Assembly (NCBI GenBank): GCA_030068145.1
Contig: JAPJBO010000311.1
Span: forward strand, 171,713 to 235,712
DNA length: 64,000 nt
DNA from: Diplonema papillatum
Taxonomy: Eukaryota; Euglenozoa; Diplonemea; Diplonemida; Diplonemidae
Direction: 5' to 3'
Shown here: positions 54,201 to 62,197 of the stretch, piece after piece
Numbering within the stretch: the first letter of the stretch is position 1
How the letters are laid out: each line of letters begins with the position of its first letter
The notes under the pieces: model-generated
Told to the model about the DNA's origin: nothing
Seen by the model: only the letters and a program-made list of their open reading frames with translations
Database searches by the model: none
Program-made: the position numbers and the translations under genes

Positions 54201-56321
54201 TCAGCACACCGGCTTCGAGTGCAGCGTCGACCCCAGGAGCGAATGTTGCGGCGAGACGATGGGCTGGGGGGTGGCCCCCGAGGTGAGCTGCGACGCCGCG
54301 GACGGGGCGCGGTTCGAGAGGAGCCCCGCCGAGGCCGGCGACCTGCCGAGCCCGGCCGGCGAGCCGAGGAGCAAGTTCGCGCCGCCGCCGATGCCCAGCG
54401 CCGGCGGCGCCGCCGCGCGCGCCGCCGCCACTTTTTCGACCTGCGCCGCGTTCTTCCGCAGGTTCTCGTCGACGCCCGGAGACGCGCCCCCCCCGTACGG
54501 GCTGCCGCCCCGCCCGGACGGGCGGGCCTTCAGCATCAGCGGCGCGAATTCGTCGGACGCGAGGTCAATCCCTGTCCCAGTGAAGCCGAGGGCCGTCAGC
54601 CGCGCCTTCCCGTACAAAGCGTCCTGCAGATCGGCCCGCGCAGTCGAAGGCAGGGACGGGTCGACGATGGCTTGTTTGACGGCGGTTTTCAGCGCCGCCG
54701 ACGCACCGTCTGCCGTCGCGAGCGCCGCCTGCAGCTGCGCCGCGCCGGACGCGGGCAACCCTCCAGCCGCGACGACGCTCCGCACGGCCTGCTCCAGGAG
54801 CGATTTGAGCGGGTCCATCCCGCTGAGGTCCGCGTTGCCGTAGAGGAACGCCACCTGCCCGCCGAGCGCCGCTCTCAGCTGCTCTTCCGCGGCCGCCGGC
54901 AGCCCGCCGGTGGCCAGCAGCCCGCGCACCGCAGCCTCGACCTCTTTTTGCGCGGCGTCCTCGCGGGAGAGCGCCGCCTGCAAGCCGTAGTGCGGGGTCG
55001 CAGACACAACCTGCGAGACCACAACCGGCACGAGCCCTGTTATGGCCGCCTTCTGCAGCGGGTCCATCCCGTTGAGGGCGACGTCTCCGTTGAACCCGTG
55101 AAGCGGGGAAAGCCCGGCGACGAGTGCCTTCTCCAAGATCTCCCTCGCGCCGCCGGTCACCCGGTTCTCAACTAGAGCCTTCTTCGCGGAGTCTGTCAGC
55201 TCCGTCCGACGGGCATCGCTGCCTTGAAGAGCGGCGTTCAGCTTCTGTCGGACGTCCGCCGGCAACGCGTCGTCGTTCAGCACGGCGGCCGCCGCCGCCG
55301 CCACCTGCCCCTTGCTCAGCGCCGCGCGCGCGAGAGGGTCCATGCCGGACATGTCGCCCGCGGGGCCCCAGACCCTGTCGGCGAGCGCGTTTTTCAGCAC
55401 GCTCTTCGCTGCCTCCGGCACCCCCGCGTGCGCGACCGCGGCCGCCGCCTCCTTCGCGAGCGTCCTTTCGGCGGCGTCGAGCCGGGCGAGGTTCGAGGAC
55501 AGTGCGTCTTGGGCGGGTTTGTCGGTGACGTCGCCGAGGACGTGCTGCACTGCGGCTGCCACCTTTCCCCTGGCTTGCGCGGCGCGTTGCAGAGGGTCCA
55601 TTCCGGCCATGAGGCCGGCGTCCGGCGCCGTGAAGTCGGGGCAGGTGGGGCCGAAGATGTCGGACAGCTTCTGCTTGACGACAACCGGCACGTCGTTGGC
55701 CTGCAGGCAGGCCGTCCCCGCGGCGCGGAGGGCCGCGAGCGCCCTGTCGGACGCGACGAGGGCCTGTTCCAGCTTCTTCCGGTCGGCGTCGCCGGCGTCG
55801 GCGGTGCGAAGCCCATGCCGGGCGGCGAGCGCTGTCTTGCCCTTGTCCACGGCCGCCGGGTCCATCCCCGACATGTCCTCCGGGGGGCCCCAGCAGTTCG
55901 GGTTGGCGAGGAGCCCAGCGATGAGGGTCTTCGCAGGAGACTCGCCCATGGCGCGCGCGGCATCCTTCAGCACCGCGTCCGAGTGGTTCGCCGCTTCGAG
56001 GGCGCGGCCGAGGTCGGCGAGCGCGGGGGAGCTGCCCTTGGCGTGTTGCGCGAAGATGGCCTCGACGCCGGCCGGGGCGCGGCCCCTGGCGGCCGCTTCG
56101 CGGGCGAGTGAGTCGTTTGGGCTGCCGGCCGCCGCGGCCTGCGCGTTCAGCGCGCCCTTGGCGCGGAGTGCCTGCTCGAGCTTCTCCTTCGACGCCGCGT
56201 CGAGCCCGGGCGCGCCGGACTTGACCGTCGCCGCGGCGGCGGCCGTCACCGCGGTCCGCGACTTGTCGCCGTTCTTCAGCGCGTCCTCCAGCTTCGCCCG
56301 CTGTTGTTTTTGTATCAACAA
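54201..56321 (-). CDS. Ala-rich protein of about 88-residue tandem repeats (last exon or partial gene)
   Basis: An open frame of 706 codons, very GC-rich. It is built of helical, Ala-rich units each ending in a conserved G-M-D-P motif, usually with DMSGMDPL before a new unit. GMDP occurs five times with spacings of 88, 86, 92 and 83 residues. Within a unit the order is a helix with LPADVRQKLNAAL-like pattern, a second helix with LTDSAKKALVE-like pattern, then an aromatic/Gly turn (VWGPAGDMSGMDP). The last 100 residues are Gly/Ser/Pro-rich and unstructured. No known domain was recognised; a structural or scaffold role is only a guess. There is no ATG at the 5' end: the first codon given is TTG, the frame stays open back to 56367, and the first in-frame ATG is residue 125. 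The 5' side abuts repeat R1 ending CTAAGATTTTCCCCC, so an upstream exon is likely. Confidence 0.68.
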   Translation of the reverse strand: MLIQKQQRAKLEDALKNGDKSRTAVTAAAAATVKSGAPGLDAASKEKLEQALRAKGALNAQAAAAGSPNDSLAREAAARGRAPAGVEAIFAQHAKGSSPALADLGRALEAANHSDAVLKDAARAMGESPAKTLIAGLLANPNCWGPPEDMSGMDPAAVDKGKTALAARHGLRTADAGDADRKKLEQALVASDRALAALRAAGTACLQANDVPVVVKQKLSDIFGPTCPDFTAPDAGLMAGMDPLQRAAQARGKVAAAVQHVLGDVTDKPAQDALSSNLARLDAAERTLAKEAAAAVAHAGVPEAAKSVLKNALADRVWGPAGDMSGMDPLARAALSKGQVAAAAAAVLNDDALPADVRQKLNAALQGSDARRTELTDSAKKALVENRVTGGAREILEKALVAGLSPLHGFNGDVALNGMDPLQKAAITGLVPVVVSQVVSATPHYGLQAALSREDAAQKEVEAAVRGLLATGGLPAAAEEQLRAALGGQVAFLYGNADLSGMDPLKSLLEQAVRSVVAAGGLPASGAAQLQAALATADGASAALKTAVKQAIVDPSLPSTARADLQDALYGKARLTALGFTGTGIDLASDEFAPLMLKARPSGRGGSPYGGGASPGVDENLRKNAAQVEKVAAARAAAPPALGIGGGANLLLGSPAGLGRSPASAGLLSNRAPSAASQLTSGATPQPIVSPQHSLLGSTLHSKPVC

Positions 56322-56336
56322 TGCGTTGTTGGTAAA

Positions 56337-56411
56337 GGGGGAAAATCTTAGTTTCGTGTTCAGGCGCTACTTGCCTTTCATGTGTTTGATGCTAGCATCA
56401 AGTCTTCTTCG
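56337..56411 (-). repeat. Repeat R1 copy next to the Ala-rich ORF
   Basis: On the minus strand CGAAGAAGACTTGATGCTAG leads through GAAAGGCAAGTAGCGCCTGA to ACTAAGATTTTCCCC, which runs straight into the Ala-rich reading frame. The AG of CTAAG is a candidate 3' splice site for that gene. Confidence 0.75.
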
Positions 56412-56562
56412 CGGAATGCAGAGTCTTATTTTCTGTTCTTTTCTTTCTTTCGTTGTCGACAACTTCTTTTTTCTCCTTTTACTTTCTTAACCATGGTTTT
56501 TTGGACTTTCTGGTGCCGTAGAGTAGTTCTTCTTCTCTATGCCGCCCACGTCGATGTTCGTT
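56412..56562. other. Spacer between the Ala-rich gene and the LINE
   Basis: Pyrimidine-rich on the plus strand; no gene or repeat was recognised. Confidence 0.4.
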
Positions 56563-56626
56563 TAGCATTGAGTTCTTTTAAGTACATGAACCACGTGGAT
56601 TAACATGCACTGCCTTGAAAGTCAGG
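56563..56626 (-). repeat. Repeat L copy at the 3' end of the LINE
   Basis: Directly after the ORF2 stop codon, the minus strand reads through CATGTTAATCCACGTGG and AGTACTT-type sequence matching the solitary copies at 29150-29200 and 54060-54115. It is a candidate for the element's 3' untranslated tail. Confidence 0.6.
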
Positions 56627-59600
56627 TTATCGGATGACGTCGTCACCTGCCATTGCGTCGTCAAGGTCGAGCATTTGTGGAGCTAGCGGGGTTTGGCTTT
56701 CTTGCGATTCCAGAGACTGAGTCGGCGAGTACGAGGGCGGGCACGTGTGCCCGTTTTTCACTTTCGAGGGCATTGGTGTGCCCGTGGTCCCCGGTCGTTT
56801 CTGAGAGCTGCTTGCCCTCGGTACCTTCTTCTTCCTTCGATGCACCCCTGAGTCGGGGGTGGTCGCCTTCGTCTTCTTCCGCTTGCGGCCGGCGATCGGG
56901 CCTTCCTTCGGGGTGCCGAGCACCCTCTTCTTCAGCGCTGGTCGTTCGCTGGTTCCTGGCGTTGGTGGCGGCCTCTTGGTCGCCCGTCCGGTCGTCGCCG
57001 TCTCCTTTTTCGTTGCCGCGGGCGGCGCTTGCGCCGCTCGCTTTCCAACTGGCGTTTCCCGTTGTACGCCCACCTGGGTGGGTGAGGAGGGCCTCTTCTT
57101 CTTGTTGCGTCCGGGGGTTGACTGGACGTTCGGTTCGTTGGACTGGTGGTGGCCGCGGCGGCAACATGCCGCCGGTCGCCTCTGCGTCAGCGTAGGGAGC
57201 CTCTTGCACTCTTGGCAGGTTCCTCTGCCATGCGTGCGGCAGGCATGATGCCCGCTGCGGCAACACGCCGCCGCCGTCTTGCACTCGCCGCACTTCGTCG
57301 TGCTGTGCTCTGTGCACACCGCGATCGGCTGCCCATCGTTCGCGTGGTGATGGTGCCGGCAGCACATCTCTACCGTGGGAACGTCCCTTCGGACGAGTGC
57401 TCTGCACGCCTCACACTTCCCTTTGTGATGGGTCGCGCACGTGACGAGTGCCTTCTCTATATCGACACCCGGCATATGCACGGGGTCTGGGTGCAGTTGT
57501 GGTGGGGCAGGCAGGGCCCACCTCGCCGCTCTCCCGATCGTCCAGTCAGGGTACGCCGGGCACTGCGTCCCTACATCGCTTCCTTTCACTTGTTCCTCAA
57601 GTATCGTCCCCGTGTGTGCCTCGCGAAAGCGTGGCCTGGGCCGTATACCCGATATCCCCGTGATGCCCATGAACGACAGCGACGTCGTCGGGCACACCCT
57701 CTCTCCTCTCATGCAGCTTCCCAGCCCTTGCTGTGCCGCCAGCTTGTCCAACGCGCTCATCATGCAGCGCAGGACGTTTCCCCGTTCTCTCACCCCCTTC
57801 GGCGCATTCCCGTGCAGCGGCATGCTGAGGCCCGAGAAGAGTTCAAAGTCGATCGCAAGCTCCAGCATTGACGCCTGCCCGTTCTCGGTCCATTGCATGT
57901 CCGACAGCCACGCTACCAACGCATAAAACGTCGGTAGTCCCCAGGTCTTGTTCCGCTCCCACGTCCATGCCGGGGCAATCCGCGCGAAGGGGTGGTCAAA
58001 TTTCTCGGCAGGCATCGCATTCGCTCTCGACCAGGGGGTCGTGGGGTTCCTGGCCACCCAGCCACGTGCTTCGAGCCCAGCCCGTTCCGCAAGGATTTCA
58101 GCCATCATCTCCTGGAGCCGCCTCGAGAATTGGGCATTCTCGGGTACTACCACACCGTGTTCCAGCGTGCATCTGGGCCAGTCGGCCCGGTTGGCTGCCA
58201 TCAGCTCGGCATGTGCCTCTCGTCGCCGTATGTGCGAGTACGCTCCGCAGTCCCAGAATACGTGTTTCTCGTCCTCGGTGTCGCCGCTTCCACAGTGCTT
58301 GCAGCTGGGCGCCTGCGGCTCAGCTCCGGCCTGCCTCATCCGCGACGTGTACTCAGCCGTGTTCACACCCCCCGCCAACGCTACACGTATTAGCCTCGCG
58401 GTGTGCGCGGGACATTCACGCATCCTCCAGAAGGTGTTCGTCCGCTCCAGGTCGGCTCTCTGTATGCCCTCAAATCCCGGCCGCCTCGCCACCAGTCGGG
58501 ACCACGTCTTCGCCCTCAAGTCCGCCCTAACTTCATGTCCCCTCTTCGAAGGTGCCGAGGCTAACGGGTCATATGTTGCACCATTCCTCAGCGTGCGAGA
58601 CAGGGGCCCGGGTCCCCATACGTGTCCACACTCCTCCATGCTCCTCATCGCCAGTCCAACTGGCCCCAGGGGTAGGTCCCCCTCGGCGTATCTTCCCCGG
58701 ATGCTCTCCATCAGAGGCAGCAGTCGTGGCAACCTCTCGCACGCCGCGTAAAACGCTGTCGTCACCCTATATGCTAGGCATGTACCGGGATCCGTCAGGT
58801 GGCCCTTCTCCTGAAAGTTTAGGACCATCTCCCTCGCGCGCTTCGGGTTGGATCCACCCCAGATCAGTCCCATCACCGACGTCGTCAGCCGTTTCATCGC
58901 CACCTTCGATACCGGCGCGAAAGAGCAGCCTGACAGCGCCGCCGGTAGCACATTCGACTGCACAATCCGGACCCGCTTTTCGTACCGGAACGGCGCATGG
59001 CGGAGGCCTTCCGCCAGGGCAGCCGCCTTCTCCACCCTCTCCGAGTCGGACCTTTCCGTCCTATTCTTCGCCGTCGAGACTAGGACCCCGAGGCACTTGA
59101 CGGATTTGCTAAACCGCAGCAGCGCATCCACGCTGCGGAGTTTGAGAGTCGACTGATGCCTACGTCTCGTCGAGAACGCGACCGTCTTCTGGAGGTTTAG
59201 CTCCATCCCGGTGAGTGTGCAGAACTCGTCTACTACGTCCACTCCCTTTTGCAGGGCGGCCTCCGACAGCCTGGACAGCAGTGTGGCGTCGTCCGCGTAT
59301 GACTTTGGACTCACACCCTCCGCTTCTTTCTTGACCGCTTTCATCACTACCGACAGCAGGGCATTGATGAGTATGACGGATACAGGGCACCCTTGAAGGA
59401 TACCGTTGGTCACACTGAACTCCCTGCCCACCCCTAATGGTAGCTTGAAGCGTCTCGCGAGCAGTCTGTAGATAGCCCTCAGCGGCTTGAGAACCCGATT
59501 GTGCAATCCTAAGTCCTCGGCTAAGCGCAGTACTATCTCTCGCGGGACCATGTCGAAGCATTTCCGGAAGTCCAGCGCCACACCGTAGAGCGGCTCCCCG

Positions 59601-62182
59601 TCTAACAAGGCGTCCTCCATCTCGAGCCCAATTTCCATCAAGACGTCCTCGATCCGGTGACCCGGTCGAAAGCCTTTCTGTCCTTCTTCGATCCATTCCT
59701 CTTGCCACAGAACTATGTCCGCCAGCCTGCGGCAGGCCCATAAGCGGTACACGGCGGATGTGACGGTTATCGGTCTTGTGTGCAGCGGGTCTTGACTCTC
59801 ATCCTTCGGCACCATCGACACCAGCGCAGTTGTCATGCTTGCCGGCCAGTCTCCAGTTGCTTCGACCAGGTTCATGACGTCTGCAAGTGCATTCAGCAGG
59901 GGGAGCGGCAACTCCCGCAGTTCAGCCATACGCCAGCCATCCACCCCTGACGCGCTTTTCTTCGGCTTCTTCCTCAGCAGAATTCGCAGCTCCTCCCCCG
60001 TGATTGTTCCGGCTTCCATCATATGTGGGCCGATGTGATCCCGGAACCGATCCCGAAACGGCTCGTACTCCGGCTCTGGCCCGTCCTTGTACTTACGCAG
60101 GATAGGGTCCCACGCAGTGTTCAGCACCTCGTCCATCTCGTCAACATTTGCAGTCACTCCCGCCCCCTTTCGCAACACCCCCGACGGCTCAGCGCGTCCG
60201 GCGCAGATGGTTGTCAGACATCGTCTGCTCGCATCGGCCCTCTCGTTCAGCTTGTCTCGGTATTTCGTAAACCTGGCCGCCGATCCTTCCTTTCCGAGCC
60301 TGCTCGTCTCTTCCCGCAATGCCGTGAGAAGCTGCTTCGCCTCCTCATGATCCGGGAATCCTTCTGTCCCTTGGCCATCTTTCATGCACGCCTGTGCCAG
60401 CCGCCTGCTGTTCTGCCAGCAACGGGATACCTCATGCGGAACTGCCTCCGGCCCGCGCCGTTGCGCAAGGTAGCTGCAGATGCGTTCCATCCTGTGGATG
60501 GCCTTCCGGAGCCGTAGCTGTCTGCTGTTCGCCGCCCCCGACCCGTCGCTCGCAGTGCTTGCCGTGATGCAGACTCTTTTAGGTGACGTCTTTATCCCCC
60601 GTCCTGTACTTCTTCCCCTTTCTTCCGCAGGGATTCCGAAGGCATCCTGCAAGTACTGCTCACTGACTCGTGACCACTCGAGCCAGGCCTCTTCCACTCG
60701 CTGTGCTGCCAGCCGTTCTGCGAAATCGGAGTTGGCCAGTCTCTGTACGGCTTCCCTGTAAGCTTCTGTGTCCGAGAGGCCCCACTTGGGTCCCCCCTCC
60801 GTAGAGATTTCCCGCGGTACTTTAAATCGCCACACGATTTGGCGCAGCGCCGCAATGTCCAGGGTCATTGTCACGAGCCGGTGTCCCGGCACGTTCACCG
60901 CGGTGGTGACGCATTGGCGGAAAGCTCCCGTCGTTATTCGGTTGAGGAGTATGCGGTCGATCCTCGTGCCCGATGTCCGGGCGCTGGTAAAGGTCGGTGG
61001 TGGTGGTGTGTCACCGGTACGCGCATGGTGCAGTTCCGCTGCGTCGGACCATCCATTCCTTAGTGCCTTCCGCAGTACTGGGGACCGGTCTTCTTCTGTG
61101 TTCAGGTCACCCATCACCATTATGGGGACGTCACCGAGGCTATCCGCCGCTGCGAAGAGGATCTTCTCCAGCATGTCCTCACGCTCCTCGCTCTCCGCCC
61201 TCCCGTTTCCGGAAGGGCAGTAGACATTGAACACGTGCACGAACGTGTTGCCGGCCCCTGTTGCCACTACCGTATGGCTCACTCGGTCCGGGGACCGTAT
61301 TGCTGCGTGCGAGAGCGCCGTCATCGTATCGTACGCCGGTATCGGTCTCAGCACTAGTGTCGAGAGCCCTCCGTTCGCGGCGTTCATCGTCGAGCGACTA
61401 CCGGAGTTCCTACAGAGTCTTCCGGGTGGTGGCAGACCCCAGTGGCAGCACCATTTCCGCAGGTATTCCTCCGCCTGCACCCGCTTGCACGGTAGGAGTG
61501 TCACCTCCTGGCAGCAGAGAAGATCCGCTTCCACCGCGTCGGCCGCTGGGAGATACTGTAGTAGGTTGGTTACGTTTAACGTCGCGAACCTCATCTCCGC
61601 GCGGCCGGGACCAGGGTTTTGTCCGACGTCCCCCGCGGTTATCAGCCGCTGTCTTGCTGATTCTTTGATTGATTGTAGGACTGCCACAGTTTCCACCGTG
61701 CCTGTACGTCGCGCCAGCTCTGCCATTGCGCTGCCCGGGAGTAGGAGTCGGTCGTAGTGTTCCGGCACATACGTGACTACCGCCTGCTCCCCTGTGGCGC
61801 CCGCGCGAGGTGCGTATCGTCGCAGGATGTGCGGACTCCTGCTGTCCAGTACCCAGATTGTCGTCCCGGTGACCGTTGCGGCTGCCGTCAGCGTCATCTC
61901 GTCCCCGTACTCGTACGGTCCCCGCATCGCCTCCACGTAGAACTCCCAGCTGCCGTACCTTTCGGACGGCGCGAAGTGATCCTCGAACGTCGGGTCCTCC
62001 AACATCGCGTCCACGACACGCGCACGAAGCCCCCCTACCGACCATCCCGGCAGCCCGGCCACGACCGCTGCGAACTGGCAGGCACCGTCCCCAGGAATCT
62101 CTTGCACTCTAGCTCCCATCGCGTCCGCCGCTTCCTTCAACCTAGACCCCAGCGTTTCGAGCGTCTTCCCTCCGCCACGCAT
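56627..62182 (-). CDS. LINE ORF2: OTU protease / 2A-like / APE endonuclease / reverse transcriptase / Cys-His tail
   Basis: 1,851 codons from ATG. Domains in order: an OTU-type cysteine protease at about residues 25-150, with GDGACQF holding Asp32 and Cys35 and PEHYDRLL holding His142; a 2A-like string GDVGQNPGP at 184-192, with Gly in place of the usual Glu; an APE-type endonuclease from about 197 (LNVTNL, CCQEV, VYCPSGNG, VMGDLNTE, TRIDRILLN, PGHRLVTM), with all expected catalytic positions; a reverse transcriptase with VALDFRKCFDMVPRE, GILQGCPVSVILIN and the catalytic YADDATLL; a CCHC-like finger CKHCGSGDTEDEKHVFWDC; a further conserved region (MLELAIDFELFSG); three Cys/His repeats each ending CCR-x2-HH; and a long basic tail. 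It makes the cDNA and nicks the target. The frame is unbroken, so the copy is probably competent. Confidence 0.92.
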   Translation of the reverse strand: MRGGGKTLETLGSRLKEAADAMGARVQEIPGDGACQFAAVVAGLPGWSVGGLRARVVDAMLEDPTFEDHFAPSERYGSWEFYVEAMRGPYEYGDEMTLTAAATVTGTTIWVLDSRSPHILRRYAPRAGATGEQAVVTYVPEHYDRLLLPGSAMAELARRTGTVETVAVLQSIKESARQRLITAGDVGQNPGPGRAEMRFATLNVTNLLQYLPAADAVEADLLCCQEVTLLPCKRVQAEEYLRKWCCHWGLPPPGRLCRNSGSRSTMNAANGGLSTLVLRPIPAYDTMTALSHAAIRSPDRVSHTVVATGAGNTFVHVFNVYCPSGNGRAESEEREDMLEKILFAAADSLGDVPIMVMGDLNTEEDRSPVLRKALRNGWSDAAELHHARTGDTPPPPTFTSARTSGTRIDRILLNRITTGAFRQCVTTAVNVPGHRLVTMTLDIAALRQIVWRFKVPREISTEGGPKWGLSDTEAYREAVQRLANSDFAERLAAQRVEEAWLEWSRVSEQYLQDAFGIPAEERGRSTGRGIKTSPKRVCITASTASDGSGAANSRQLRLRKAIHRMERICSYLAQRRGPEAVPHEVSRCWQNSRRLAQACMKDGQGTEGFPDHEEAKQLLTALREETSRLGKEGSAARFTKYRDKLNERADASRRCLTTICAGRAEPSGVLRKGAGVTANVDEMDEVLNTAWDPILRKYKDGPEPEYEPFRDRFRDHIGPHMMEAGTITGEELRILLRKKPKKSASGVDGWRMAELRELPLPLLNALADVMNLVEATGDWPASMTTALVSMVPKDESQDPLHTRPITVTSAVYRLWACRRLADIVLWQEEWIEEGQKGFRPGHRIEDVLMEIGLEMEDALLDGEPLYGVALDFRKCFDMVPREIVLRLAEDLGLHNRVLKPLRAIYRLLARRFKLPLGVGREFSVTNGILQGCPVSVILINALLSVVMKAVKKEAEGVSPKSYADDATLLSRLSEAALQKGVDVVDEFCTLTGMELNLQKTVAFSTRRRHQSTLKLRSVDALLRFSKSVKCLGVLVSTAKNRTERSDSERVEKAAALAEGLRHAPFRYEKRVRIVQSNVLPAALSGCSFAPVSKVAMKRLTTSVMGLIWGGSNPKRAREMVLNFQEKGHLTDPGTCLAYRVTTAFYAACERLPRLLPLMESIRGRYAEGDLPLGPVGLAMRSMEECGHVWGPGPLSRTLRNGATYDPLASAPSKRGHEVRADLRAKTWSRLVARRPGFEGIQRADLERTNTFWRMRECPAHTARLIRVALAGGVNTAEYTSRMRQAGAEPQAPSCKHCGSGDTEDEKHVFWDCGAYSHIRRREAHAELMAANRADWPRCTLEHGVVVPENAQFSRRLQEMMAEILAERAGLEARGWVARNPTTPWSRANAMPAEKFDHPFARIAPAWTWERNKTWGLPTFYALVAWLSDMQWTENGQASMLELAIDFELFSGLSMPLHGNAPKGVRERGNVLRCMMSALDKLAAQQGLGSCMRGERVCPTTSLSFMGITGISGIRPRPRFREAHTGTILEEQVKGSDVGTQCPAYPDWTIGRAARWALPAPPQLHPDPVHMPGVDIEKALVTCATHHKGKCEACRALVRRDVPTVEMCCRHHHHANDGQPIAVCTEHSTTKCGECKTAAACCRSGHHACRTHGRGTCQECKRLPTLTQRRPAACCRRGHHQSNEPNVQSTPGRNKKKRPSSPTQVGVQRETPVGKRAAQAPPAATKKETATTGRATKRPPPTPGTSERPALKKRVLGTPKEGPIAGRKRKKTKATTPDSGVHRRKKKVPRASSSQKRPGTTGTPMPSKVKNGHTCPPSYSPTQSLESQESQTPLAPQMLDLDDAMAGDDVIR

Positions 62183-62197
62183 CTCGTCGTTCGTCAG

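Noticed and set aside
55224..56490. Long plus-strand frames opposite the Ala-rich gene (up to 392 codons)
   Set aside because: They are shadows caused by the very high GC content of the true gene; the minus frame has regular GMDP repeats and the plus frames have none.
56653..61757. Many plus-strand frames of 150-270 codons opposite LINE ORF2
   Set aside because: They are antisense shadows of a frame that carries clear endonuclease and reverse transcriptase motifs.
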